A stretch of DNA of 8,907 nt from a bacterium UBA7470 (GCA_002479815.1 DLPA01000099.1:1-8907); one strand, 5' to 3'; numbered from the stretch's first letter, positions 1 to 6,585 are shown. The notes: a model not told the origin generated them from the sequence alone. A program made the numbers and translations.

Positions 1-1
1 C

Positions 2-553
2 TTAGGCAATATCGAAGGCGTGAATGCCAAAGCGACCGGCGCGTCGGTCGTCGAAGTAGCGTTGCAGGGTGAATTTGACGGTTTGGAAGGCGATGTGATC
101 CCACGGAATTTCGTGTTCGTGGAACAACTGGGCGACTTGGGTTTCTGGCCCCGGATTCATGTCCAAACTGCGTAAGCGGGCCAAGTAGTACAAATGCACT
201 TGGCTGACGCGGGCCACGTTCATCACCGTGAACAGGCCTTGCAGCTCGATGGACGCGCCTGCTTCTTCGTCGGTTTCGCGGGCTGCGCCTTGGGCCGTCG
301 TTTCACCCAACTCCATGAAGCCGGCGGGCAGCGTCCAATAGCCTTTGCGCGGTTCGATGTTGCGCAGACACAGCAAGACTTGCTCGCCCGATCTCCCCCA
401 AAATGGGACTGTACCCACCACGTTGAGGGGGTTTTCGTAATGAATGGTGTGGCAGGCCGGACACACCGCGCGCTCGCGGGTATCGCCATCGTCGGGCAGG
501 CGATACACAACCGCCGTGCCGCAGTGTTTACAGTGCCGAATCGGGGGGCGCAT
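2..553 (-). CDS. Nudix hydrolase with N-terminal zinc ribbon
   Basis: A 183-aa Nudix-family hydrolase. These enzymes split nucleoside diphosphates linked to another moiety, using Mg2+. The N-terminus carries a zinc-ribbon pattern (C8, C11, C31, C34), as in the NudC/NADH-pyrophosphatase-related and ADP-ribose pyrophosphatase-like groups. The Nudix box spans about residues 78-100: G78, E84, then RETDEEAGA from R92. It fits GX5EX7REUXEEXGU except for Thr at the usually hydrophobic U position. The ATG at 553 is preceded by AAGGAA with an 8-nt spacer, which supports this start. The Shine-Dalgarno overlaps the stop codon of the FAH-family gene 12 bp upstream, so the two are probably co-transcribed and translationally coupled. 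The substrate cannot be read from sequence. The stop codon is complete at the window edge, so the gene is full length. Confidence 0.9.
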   Translation of the reverse strand: MRPPIRHCKHCGTAVVYRLPDDGDTRERAVCPACHTIHYENPLNVVGTVPFWGRSGEQVLLCLRNIEPRKGYWTLPAGFMELGETTAQGAARETDEEAGASIELQGLFTVMNVARVSQVHLYYLARLRSLDMNPGPETQVAQLFHEHEIPWDHIAFQTVKFTLQRYFDDRRAGRFGIHAFDIA

Positions 554-565
554 GGAGTCAGTTCC

Positions 566-1273
566 TTAAACGATGCGGATACGCAACTCATCCAAGCCGT
601 CTATCGTGCCGTGCAGCAAGTCGCCTGCTTGCACCGCCGCCACGCCTTCGGGTGTGCCGGTGTAGATCAAATCGCCCGCTTGCAGCTCCCAAGCCGCAGA
701 CAGATGGGCGATGGTTTCCGCCACATTCCAAATCAGCTTGTGGATGTGGCTGGCTTGGCGGGGTGCGCCATTCACCGTGAGCGCAATCGCGGCTTGGGCA
801 ATGTGGGGCAGCTCAGACGCGGGGGTGATGGGTGCAATGGGGGCGGAATGGTCAAAGGCTTTGCCGATGCACCAAGGGCGGCCTTGTTTTTTCATGTCGT
901 TTTGCAAATCGCGCCGCGTCATGTCCAAGCCGACGGCGTAGCCATAGACGTGAGACAAGGCCTCTGCCACCGCGATGTGGCGACCTCCTTTGCCAATGGC
1001 GACCACCAGCTCAATCTCATGGTGCAAGTTAGCAGTGAGGCTGGGGTAGGGCACGGAGGCCGTCTCGCCCGCCTCTGCCACCACCACTGCATCGGCGGGT
1101 TTCAAAAAGAAAAAGGGCGGCTCACGGCCCGTAAATCCCATTTCTTTGGCGTGTTCTTCGTAATTGCGCCCGACGCAATACACCCGATGGACAGCAAAGC
1201 GTGCCTGTACGCCACGCACAGGGACGGAGACGACAGCAGGCGGTGGAAATAAGTAGCTGGCAGAGGCATTCAT
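566..1273 (-). CDS. Fumarylacetoacetate hydrolase (FAH) family protein
   Basis: A 235-aa single-domain FAH-superfamily enzyme, of the short FAHD1/fumarylpyruvate hydrolase type rather than the 400-plus-residue eukaryotic-type FAH. Visible hallmarks are the GRNY segment (35-38), the metal-binding acidic residues in HHEIEL (E86, E88) and GLD (D117), a lysine at 138 and the TGTPEGV loop (205-211). The family hydrolyses C-C bonds in acylpyruvates (fumarylpyruvate, fumarylacetoacetate) or decarboxylates oxaloacetate. The gene is divergent from a maleylacetoacetate/maleylpyruvate isomerase-type GST, which supports a role in the final step of gentisate or homogentisate breakdown: the isomerase supplies a fumaryl product and this enzyme would cleave it. 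No pathway dioxygenase lies in the window, so the exact substrate is inference. The start at 1273 is the first ATG in the frame. The Nudix gene follows 12 bp downstream. Confidence 0.88.
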   Translation of the reverse strand: MNASASYLFPPPAVVSVPVRGVQARFAVHRVYCVGRNYEEHAKEMGFTGREPPFFFLKPADAVVVAEAGETASVPYPSLTANLHHEIELVVAIGKGGRHIAVAEALSHVYGYAVGLDMTRRDLQNDMKKQGRPWCIGKAFDHSAPIAPITPASELPHIAQAAIALTVNGAPRQASHIHKLIWNVAETIAHLSAAWELQAGDLIYTGTPEGVAAVQAGDLLHGTIDGLDELRIRIV

Positions 1274-1370
1274 GACAGGTGCGGTGAACCAGAGGAGTGG
1301 GAAGGGGGATAGAATTTTTGCAAGCGCAAATCATTATCCTCATTTCTCAATATCCACCTCGGCTCCTCTT
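1274..1370. promoter_or_regulatory. Divergent intergenic region between FAH-family gene and GST gene
   Basis: This 97-bp gap separates the two divergent start codons and must hold the promoters for both directions unless they lie inside coding sequence. The half nearest the GST gene (about 1310-1355) is AT-richer than the flanking genes. A TAGAAT at 1310-1315 could be a -10 element on the plus strand, but I find no good -35 partner. No convincing operator is visible. Neither start has a clear Shine-Dalgarno. Confidence 0.4.
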
Positions 1371-2009
1371 ATGAAACTCTACAACTACTTCCGTTCTTCT
1401 GCCTCGTTTCGGGTGCGGATTGCACTGGCCCTGAAAGGCTTGCCTTACGACTATGTAGCGGTGCATTTGGCGCGGGGCGATCACAAGTTGCCTGCATTCT
1501 CGCAACTCGTCCCCGATCCGCTGGTGCCATTGCTGGAGCTGGAGGACGGTCAGCGCCTGCATCAATCCCTCGCCATCATGGAGTATTTAGACGAGGTGCA
1601 TCCCACCCCCGCCCTGCTGCCCGGCGATGCGTTGGGACGCGCGCGTGTACGCGCCTTGGCTTTGGCGGTGGCCTGTGAAATTCATCCCCTGAACAACTTG
1701 CGCGTGCTGAAATACTTGGTCAAAGACATGGGCCTGTCTGAAGAACAGAAAAACAAGTGGTACATCCATTGGGTACGTCAAGGCTTAGAAGCCTTCGACC
1801 AACAATTGGCTTACAGCCCCGAAGGACGCTTTTGCCACGGCGACACGCCGGGCATGGCCGACTGTGTGCTCATCCCGCAAGTCTTCAATGCCCAACGCTT
1901 CAATGTGCCGCTAGAAGGACTCGACCGCGTGCAGCGGGTGTTCGCGGCCTGCATGGCCCTGCCTGCCTTTGCACAAACCCAACCCTCGGCCTGCCCGGAT
2001 GCGGAGTAA
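1371..2009 (+). CDS. maiA: Maleylacetoacetate / maleylpyruvate isomerase (zeta-class glutathione S-transferase)
   Basis: A 212-aa protein, the usual length for bacterial zeta-class GSTs (MaiA, NagL). The glutathione-binding thioredoxin-like domain is at the N-terminus, with the zeta signature SSASFRVRIAL (9-19), V52-P53, and Q65-S66 in the QSLAIMEYL segment. The helical C-terminal domain holds IHPLNN (104-109). The enzyme catalyses glutathione-dependent cis-trans isomerisation of maleylacetoacetate (tyrosine/homogentisate route) or maleylpyruvate (gentisate route) to the fumaryl form. The divergent FAH-family hydrolase would take the next step. The frame is open upstream to 1272, but homology begins at MKLYNYF, so I place the start at 1371 even though no Shine-Dalgarno precedes it; the upstream 33 codons look non-coding. 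The choice between maleylacetoacetate and maleylpyruvate is not settled, so the symbol is provisional. Confidence 0.85.
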   Translation: MKLYNYFRSSASFRVRIALALKGLPYDYVAVHLARGDHKLPAFSQLVPDPLVPLLELEDGQRLHQSLAIMEYLDEVHPTPALLPGDALGRARVRALALAVACEIHPLNNLRVLKYLVKDMGLSEEQKNKWYIHWVRQGLEAFDQQLAYSPEGRFCHGDTPGMADCVLIPQVFNAQRFNVPLEGLDRVQRVFAACMALPAFAQTQPSACPDAE

Positions 2010-2886
2010 ACCCGCCCAGATTCCCTTGTGGCAACCCGATTGGCCCGCGCCAACTGGCGTTCGGGCCTGTATGAGCACGCGCTTGGGTGGCGACTCTGCG
2101 CCGCCGTTTGACAGCCTGAATCTGGGCAATCATGTCGGCGACGATCCAGTCCATGTCCAGCGCAATCGGCAAACCTTGGCTCACGCCGTGTCTGCCGACA
2201 CAGCAACAGCGGTGCGCCCGGTGTATCTGCGACAAGTGCATGGGCGGGACGTGGTGGCCTTGCACGCACACACTCCCGATGACACGGTGGCCGATGCCTG
2301 CTTCACCCAAGCGCCGCATCTGGCGTGTACAGCGATGGTGGCCGATTGCTTGCCTGTGTTGCTGGCCCATCGCAGCGGGCGTGTCGTCGCAGCCGCCCAT
2401 GCTGGCTGGCGCGGTTTGGCTGGCGCAGGCGAGATGCAGGGCGTGGGCGTGCTAGAACATTTTTTCAAGCATATGCCACAGCTGATGCACAGCGATTCCT
2501 CATCAAAGCCTACCGAAAAAGCGGCTGAGGAATGGCTGCCCCACGAATGGTTGGTGTGGTTAGGCCCCTGCATCGGCGCGACGGCGTTTGAAGTGGGGGC
2601 GGAGGTACGCGCCGCCTTCCTGTCAGCTGCCCACACCGCCGATCAACAGGCCAAGGTGACAGCGTGCTTCCACCCGATCACGCCTTCAGTCCACCAATAC
2701 AGGGCCGATTTGGCTGGATTGGCACGGCTGCGTTTGCAAGCCTTGGGCGTGACCGAACTGTATGGCAACGACAGCAGCGCAGACTGGTGTACGGTGCGGC
2801 AGCACTCACTCTGGTTTTCGCACCGCCGCGACAGCGGACGGCTGGGCAGCAGCGGGCGCATGGTCGCCTGCATTTGGCGCTCCTAA
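1999..2886 (+). CDS. pgeF: Peptidoglycan editing factor PgeF (polyphenol oxidase / LACC1 / YfiH family)
   Basis: A 295-aa member of the YfiH/LACC1 (Cu-oxidase_4, formerly DUF152) family. E. coli PgeF removes wrongly incorporated residues from peptidoglycan precursors; purified homologues act as purine nucleoside phosphorylase/adenosine deaminase or laccase-like enzymes. The metal-site triad is intact: H81 in RQVHG, C117 in VADCLPV and H134 in AAHAGWRGL. A GPCIG motif follows at about 189-193, and the C-terminus has the family CTVRQ...FSHRRDSGR pattern. The protein is longer than many homologues because of a polar Ser/Lys/Glu-rich segment (about 160-182) before GPCIG. The start at 1999 overlaps the GST stop by 11 bp and has a weak ribosome site, suggesting translational coupling. 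An in-frame ATG at 1969 is possible but would lengthen the overlap to 41 bp. The 3' end is overlapped by a convergent membrane-protein gene. Confidence 0.88.
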   Translation: MRSKPAQIPLWQPDWPAPTGVRACMSTRLGGDSAPPFDSLNLGNHVGDDPVHVQRNRQTLAHAVSADTATAVRPVYLRQVHGRDVVALHAHTPDDTVADACFTQAPHLACTAMVADCLPVLLAHRSGRVVAAAHAGWRGLAGAGEMQGVGVLEHFFKHMPQLMHSDSSSKPTEKAAEEWLPHEWLVWLGPCIGATAFEVGAEVRAAFLSAAHTADQQAKVTACFHPITPSVHQYRADLAGLARLRLQALGVTELYGNDSSADWCTVRQHSLWFSHRRDSGRLGSSGRMVACIWRS

Positions 2887-3171
2887 GTCATGCGCAGCAC
2901 TGGCGTGCATGGCTTGAGCGCGGGTCTGCACTTCTTCAGGGAACAAAGCTGCTGCACGGGCTTGTGCTTCGGCAGTTTCCTGCATCTCACGCAAGTGCTT
3001 GGCACGGCGGCGGGCTGGGGTGGATAAGACGTACATCAGCAGTCCCGCTGGCAACAGGCCGTACAGCAGAAACGTGACGACTGCACCCAAAAGCGTGCCA
3101 TTGCTGTGCGTGGCCTCGGCCACAGCCATCATCAGCGCCACATACATCCAAGCAATCAACACCAAATACAT
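2806..3171 (-). CDS. Small two-helix membrane protein, hypothetical
   Basis: A 121-aa protein of unknown function. Two hydrophobic segments are clear, at about residues 2-20 and 27-49, followed by a basic stop-transfer stretch (RRRAK, 54-58). A soluble Ala/Glu/Gln-rich helical region then leads to an Ala/Pro-rich tail, the arrangement expected of an inner-membrane protein with a cytoplasmic tail. I recognise the general type as a conserved hypothetical of beta-proteobacteria but assign no role. I chose the ATG at 3171; a GTG at 3183 adds four residues (MRTE) and cannot be excluded, as neither has a strong Shine-Dalgarno. The gene converges on pgeF and its last 81 bp, including the TGA, lie antisense within the pgeF 3' end. 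It diverges from the pha operon, so its promoter shares the 3172-3372 region with the phaC leader. Confidence 0.7.
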   Translation of the reverse strand: MYLVLIAWMYVALMMAVAEATHSNGTLLGAVVTFLLYGLLPAGLLMYVLSTPARRRAKHLREMQETAEAQARAAALFPEEVQTRAQAMHASAAHDLGAPNAGDHAPAAAQPSAVAAVRKPE

Positions 3172-3218
3172 TTCAGTTCTCACTCATGTCAATGCCCCGA
3201 TCTTGCCAGGAGCGTTAA

Positions 3219-3311
3219 ATGGATGTGTTTTCTCGTTGCGTCAGTTTGTTGGAAGCCGCTCACTTCACACTTGCCATAATGCGGGATGGCGGACGACCGT
3301 TAAACGCCTGA
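3219..3311 (+). CDS. Possible 30-aa leader ORF upstream of phaC
   Basis: A short ORF, ATG at 3219 to TGA at 3309-3311, begins MDVFSRCVSLLEAA. Its main support is the ribosome site: AGGAG at 3208-3212 with a 6-nt spacer, better than the sites of several real genes in this window. It ends 61 nt before the phaC start. I recognise no family. It could be a leader peptide affecting phaC expression, an unrelated small protein, or chance. If transcription starts at the extended -10 near 3275, the ORF would not be transcribed from its start, so that promoter and this ORF are competing readings. Confidence 0.28.
   Translation: MDVFSRCVSLLEAAHFTLAIMRDGGRPLNA
3272..3280 (+). promoter_or_regulatory. Candidate extended -10 promoter for phaCAB
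   Basis: The sequence TGCCATAAT has the TG-N-hexamer form of an extended -10 element, with a hexamer (CATAAT, 3275-3280) one base from consensus. Transcription would start near 3287 and give a leader of roughly 85 nt before phaC. No good -35 lies at 16-18 bp; the nearest TTGGAA (3249-3254) is 20 bp away. This is a visual assignment only. Confidence 0.35.
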
Positions 3312-3362
3312 CATACCACGGTAAGAGGCCTGTCCATCCTCGAGCCCTATCCCAATGAACTT

Positions 3363-3368
3363 GGAGAG
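3363..3368 (+). promoter_or_regulatory. Ribosome binding site that decides the phaC start
   Basis: GGAGAG lies 4 nt before the ATG at 3373 (GGAG itself 6 nt before). The upstream in-frame ATG at 3355 has no purine-rich sequence ahead of it, and this ribosome site would fall inside its coding region. This favours 3373. Confidence 0.6.
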
Positions 3369-3372
3369 TTTC

Positions 3373-5178
3373 ATGAATTTCGATCCCAAGTGGCTGGAAG
3401 CCGCGCAGCAATTTCAACAGAACATGATGGACGCGTGGGGCAAAGCGCTTGGTCAGACCCCTGGCACTCCCGCTGCCAACGCCAACCCGTTTGCCGCATG
3501 GACGCCTGTATCTCCACTCGTCTCTGGCGCTATGACGGGTATCCCCAGTGGCATGAGCACGCCTGACTTTAGCCAATTTAATCAATTGCTGTCTGGCCCC
3601 AACGGATTACCCGTCAAAATTGATCCGGCTAAGGCGATGGACATTCAAAGGCAATACCTGCAAGATGTCTCTCAACTGTGGGGTCAAGGGTTGGATACCA
3701 AGTCTTTGAGCGACCGCCGCTTTGCCAATGAGGCATGGAAAGGCAATCCCGTATCGGCTTTTTCGGCTGCCATGTATCTCATCAACGCCAAGACCTTAAT
3801 GGCGTTGGCCGAGGCTGTCGAGGGTGATGCAAAAACACAGGCGCGGGTGCGTTTTGCGGTGCAACAGTGGATTGACGCCAGTTCGCCCAGCAATTTTTTT
3901 GCCTTTAATGCCGAAGCCCAGAAAAAAGCCATCGAAACCAAGGGCGAAAGCATCACAAAGGGTGTGCAAAACCTGCTGCATGACCTTCGACAAGGCCACG
4001 TGTCGATGACCGATGAAAGCGTCTTTGAAGTCGGCAAAAACGTGGCCACCACCGAAGGCATGGTCGTGTTTGAAAATGAGTTGTTTCAGCTCATCGAATA
4101 CAAGCCCCTGACCGACAAAGTGTACGAGCGTCCGTTCTTGTTTGTACCACCCTGCATCAACAAGTTTTACATTCTCGACCTGCAACCTGAGAACTCGCTG
4201 ATTCGCTACGCCATAGAGCAAGGACATCACACGTTTGTGGTGAGTTGGCGCAACCCCAATGACGAACTCGCCCAAGCCACATGGGATGACTACATCGACA
4301 ACGCCATCATCAAGTCCATCAGCGTGACCCGCGAGTTGACCAAGGCCAATACCATCAATGCGCTGGGCTTTTGCGTGGGCGGAACCATGCTTTCAACCGG
4401 TTTGGCCGTCTTGGCAGCACGCGGCGAAAAACCTGTCCACTGTGCCACCTTCCTCACCACACTGATCGACTTCACCGATACCGGCATCTTGGACGTGTTC
4501 ATCGACGAGAATTTCGTTAAATTCCGCGAGATGCAGTTTGCCAATGGCGGTTTGATGCCTGGCCGTGATTTGGCGACCACGTTCAGCTTTTTGCGTCCCA
4601 ACGACTTGGTGTGGAACTATGTGGTGGGCAACTACCTGAAAGGGGAAACACCTCCGCCCTTTGACTTGCTGTACTGGAACAGCGACAGCACCAACCTCCC
4701 AGGCAAATACTACGCATGGTACTTGCGCAACACCTATCTTGAAAACCGCTTGGTCAAGCCCGGCGCGACAACCGTTTGCGGCCAACCAATCGACTTTGGC
4801 AACGTGGATATTCCCGTTTATATCTACGGCTCGCGCGAGGATCACATCGTTCCCATCAGTGCTGCCTATGCCTCCACCCAGCATCTCCCCGGTCACAAGC
4901 GTTTTGTCATGGGGGCGTCTGGTCATATTGCAGGCGTCATCAACCCCGCCAGCAAAGGCAAACGCAGCCACTGGATCGGTCCAGCCAACCATTTTCCTGT
5001 CGATGTCAACGACTGGATTGCCAGTGCCCAAGAGTTCAAAGGAAGCTGGTGGTCAGATTGGGCTGATTGGCTAAAAGGCCACGCCGGAAAACAGGTGAAT
5101 GCTCCTAAAATCTATGGCAGTCGTAAGTACAAGGCCATCGAGCCGGCACCAGGCCGTTACGTGAAAGCGAAAGCTTAA
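3373..5178 (+). CDS. phaC: Class I poly(3-hydroxyalkanoate) synthase PhaC
   Basis: A 601-aa class I synthase that polymerises (R)-3-hydroxybutyryl-CoA into polyhydroxybutyrate at the granule surface, releasing CoA. The variable N-terminal part leads into the PhaC_N region and then the alpha/beta-hydrolase core. The lipase-like box GFCVGG carries nucleophile C334. The other triad members are D490 in GSREDHIVP and H518 in ASGHIAG. Their spacing (156 and 28 residues) matches that of the Cupriavidus necator enzyme (C319, D480, H508). The length fits class I, which acts alone without PhaE or PhaR subunits. I set the start at 3373 rather than 3355 because only the former has a Shine-Dalgarno at proper distance. 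phaA follows after a 126-bp structured gap and phaB after that, giving the classic phaCAB order. No phasin, phaR or depolymerase gene is adjacent. Confidence 0.96.
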   Translation: MNFDPKWLEAAQQFQQNMMDAWGKALGQTPGTPAANANPFAAWTPVSPLVSGAMTGIPSGMSTPDFSQFNQLLSGPNGLPVKIDPAKAMDIQRQYLQDVSQLWGQGLDTKSLSDRRFANEAWKGNPVSAFSAAMYLINAKTLMALAEAVEGDAKTQARVRFAVQQWIDASSPSNFFAFNAEAQKKAIETKGESITKGVQNLLHDLRQGHVSMTDESVFEVGKNVATTEGMVVFENELFQLIEYKPLTDKVYERPFLFVPPCINKFYILDLQPENSLIRYAIEQGHHTFVVSWRNPNDELAQATWDDYIDNAIIKSISVTRELTKANTINALGFCVGGTMLSTGLAVLAARGEKPVHCATFLTTLIDFTDTGILDVFIDENFVKFREMQFANGGLMPGRDLATTFSFLRPNDLVWNYVVGNYLKGETPPPFDLLYWNSDSTNLPGKYYAWYLRNTYLENRLVKPGATTVCGQPIDFGNVDIPVYIYGSREDHIVPISAAYASTQHLPGHKRFVMGASGHIAGVINPASKGKRSHWIGPANHFPVDVNDWIASAQEFKGSWWSDWADWLKGHAGKQVNAPKIYGSRKYKAIEPAPGRYVKAKA

Positions 5179-5209
5179 GTCGAGTCCCACCGCGCAAAAA
5201 AACCGTACC

Positions 5210-5242
5210 GTACGTGCAATCAGTGAAAACCCTGATACGTAC
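5210..5242 (+). repeat. Imperfect inverted repeat in the phaC-phaA gap
   Basis: GTACGT (5210-5215) and ATCAG (5219-5223) pair with CTGAT (5232-5236) and ACGTAC (5237-5242), giving an 11-bp stem with a 3-nt bulge (5216-5218) and an 8-nt loop. No T-run follows, so it is not a typical intrinsic terminator. It overlaps a shorter palindrome, CGTAC-C-GTACG (5204-5214), so the two structures exclude each other. Possible roles are mRNA stabilisation or processing between phaC and phaA, or a protein-binding site. Confidence 0.55.
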
Positions 5243-5304
5243 CGCCCTTATGATCCCCCCAGCGACCATTTCATCATCGGTTGCACCTTCAGAGGACTTG
5301 TTTC

Positions 5305-6483
5305 ATGGAAGACATCGTTATCGTCTCTGCTGCCCGCACAGCAGTTGGTAAATTTGGCGGCTCTTTAGCCAAAACCTCAGCATCTGAGTTAGGCAGTATT
5401 GTCATTAAAGGATTGTTGGCGCGGACAGGTTTAACGCCTGAAGCTGTCGGTGAAGTCATTTTGGGTCAGGTGTTGGCTGCCGGGGTGGGCCAAAATCCGG
5501 CACGTCAATCGGTCATGAAAGCGGGCTTGGCCAAAGAAACCCCCGCGCTGACCATCAACGCCGTCTGTGGTTCGGGTCTGAAAGCGGTCATGCTTGCAGC
5601 GCAGTCCGTTGCCTGGGGTGACAGCGAGATCGTCATTGCAGGTGGTCAAGAAAACATGAGCGCCAGCCCCCACGTCCTGCTGGGCAGTCGCGACGGCCAG
5701 CGCATGGGCGACTGGAAAATGGCAGACACCATGATCGTCGATGGCCTGTGGGACGTGTACAACCAGTATCACATGGGCATCACCGCCGAAAATGTGGCAA
5801 AAGCACATGGCATCACCCGCGATATGCAGGATGCGCTGGCGCTGGCCAGCCAACAAAAAGCATCTGCCGCACAAGACGCCGGTAAATTCAACGACGAAAT
5901 CGTCCCCGTGGTGATTCCCCAACGCAAAGGCGACCCTGTCGTCTTTGCCAGCGATGAGTTCATCAATAAAAAAACCAATGCCGATGCACTGGCGGGCTTG
6001 CGTCCTGCGTTCGACAAAGCAGGCTCGGTCACCGCTGGCAATGCCTCTGGCATCAACGACGGCGCTGCTGCTGTCATGGTCATGAGCGCGAAGAAAGCCG
6101 CCGCGTTGGGCCTGACGCCACTGGCGCGCATTGCCAGTTTCGGTACGACAGGTTTAGACCCGGCATTGATGGGCATGGGGCCTGTGTCTGCCTCGCAAAA
6201 AGCCTTGGCCCGTGCAGGCTGGAATGCCGCAGACGTGGATCTGTTCGAGTTAAACGAAGCCTTTGCTGCCCAAGCCTGCGCAGTGAATAAGGCACTGGAC
6301 ATCGACCCTGCCAAAGTCAACGTCAACGGTGGCGCCATCGCCATCGGTCACCCCATCGGCGCATCAGGCTGCCGTATTCTCGTGACACTGCTGCATGAAA
6401 TGCAGCGTCGCAACGCCAAAAAAGGGCTGGCGGCCCTGTGCATTGGCGGCGGTATGGGCGTGGCCTTGACCGTGGAGCGTTGA
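5305..6483 (+). CDS. phaA: Acetyl-CoA C-acetyltransferase (beta-ketothiolase) PhaA
   Basis: A 392-aa biosynthetic thiolase that condenses two acetyl-CoA into acetoacetyl-CoA, the first step of polyhydroxybutyrate synthesis, in the cytoplasm. The catalytic residues are all present: acyl-accepting C88 in NAVCGSG, H349 in AIGHPIGASG and C379 in LCIGGGMG. These are the positions known for the C. necator and Zoogloea enzymes. Thiolase N- and C-terminal domains are complete. The ATG at 5305 has AGAGGA 8 nt upstream and begins directly at MEDIVIVSAART, the usual thiolase start; the open frame from 5281 is therefore ignored. It lies between phaC and phaB on the same strand with gaps of 126 and 132 bp. 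It could also serve acetoacetyl-CoA breakdown, but the context points to polymer synthesis. Confidence 0.96.
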   Translation: MEDIVIVSAARTAVGKFGGSLAKTSASELGSIVIKGLLARTGLTPEAVGEVILGQVLAAGVGQNPARQSVMKAGLAKETPALTINAVCGSGLKAVMLAAQSVAWGDSEIVIAGGQENMSASPHVLLGSRDGQRMGDWKMADTMIVDGLWDVYNQYHMGITAENVAKAHGITRDMQDALALASQQKASAAQDAGKFNDEIVPVVIPQRKGDPVVFASDEFINKKTNADALAGLRPAFDKAGSVTAGNASGINDGAAAVMVMSAKKAAALGLTPLARIASFGTTGLDPALMGMGPVSASQKALARAGWNAADVDLFELNEAFAAQACAVNKALDIDPAKVNVNGGAIAIGHPIGASGCRILVTLLHEMQRRNAKKGLAALCIGGGMGVALTVER

Positions 6484-6501
6484 TTCGGCATCCATCGCAG
6501 C

Positions 6502-6515
6502 GATCGCGATCGATC
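6502..6515. repeat. GATC-rich palindromic cluster downstream of phaA
   Basis: The overlapping palindromes GATCGCGATC (6502-6511) and GATCGATC (6508-6515) place three GATC sites in 14 bp. Two more GATC sites occur before phaB (6575-6578 and 6598-6601). GATC is the Dam methylation target; whether this organism methylates it is not known. Confidence 0.5.
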
Positions 6516-6516
6516 T

Positions 6517-6536
6517 GACGCCTGCTTTGCAGCGTC
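6517..6536 (+). promoter_or_regulatory. Hairpin containing a PhaR-like operator motif (CTGC-N3-GCAG)
   Basis: GACGC (6517-6521) pairs with GCGTC (6532-6536), and inside it TGC (6523-6525) pairs with GCA (6529-6531), with one bulged C. The core CTGCTTTGCAG (6522-6532) fits the CTGC-N3/4-GCAG pattern described, as I recall, for the PHA regulator PhaR of Paracoccus denitrificans. Its position between phaA and phaB makes regulatory meaning plausible but unproven. As RNA it would also form a stable short hairpin. Confidence 0.35.
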
Positions 6537-6549
6537 AACGACCGTCGTT
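6537..6549. repeat. Short palindrome in the phaA-phaB gap
   Basis: AACGAC-C-GTCGTT is a perfect 6-bp-arm palindrome around a single C. It is directly adjacent to the preceding hairpin. The C-centred form resembles CGTAC-C-GTACG (5204-5214) in the phaC-phaA gap, but the arm sequences differ. Confidence 0.45.
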
Positions 6550-6558
6550 CTTAACCCC

Positions 6559-6585
6559 CCAAGTCGGCATATCCGATCGACTTGG
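6559..6585 (+). repeat. 8-bp-stem inverted repeat upstream of phaB
   Basis: CCAAGTCG (6559-6566) pairs with CGACTTGG (6578-6585) around an 11-nt loop, ending 30 nt before the phaB start and 18 nt before its ribosome site. No T-run follows. It could be an mRNA structure near the translation start or an operator; the sequence does not decide. Confidence 0.5.

Noticed and set aside
194..1252. Long plus-strand open frame of 352 codons.
   Set aside because: It is antisense to the Nudix and FAH-family genes, both of which show intact family motifs. Its translation has no recognisable domain and is typical of the opposite-strand shadow of GC-rich codons.
1272..1370. N-terminal extension of the isomerase frame to an ATG at 1272.
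   Set aside because: The extra 33 residues are unlike any GST N-terminus, and this start would overlap the FAH-family start codon. The conserved protein begins at 1371.
1969..1998. Earlier ATG for pgeF at 1969.
   Set aside because: It would overlap the isomerase gene by 41 bp and add a Pro/Arg-rich stretch with no family match; 1999 is more economical, though not proven.
3355..3372. Upstream ATG for phaC at 3355.
   Set aside because: No Shine-Dalgarno precedes it, while GGAGAG sits correctly before the ATG at 3373.
4393..5031. Minus-strand open frame of 212 codons inside phaC.
   Set aside because: It lies wholly antisense to the catalytic core of phaC, has no ribosome site I could see and no family resemblance.
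6500..6507. GCGATCGC, the HIP1 octamer common in cyanobacteria.
   Set aside because: A single copy within a GATC-rich palindromic patch of a betaproteobacterial operon carries no HIP1 meaning.
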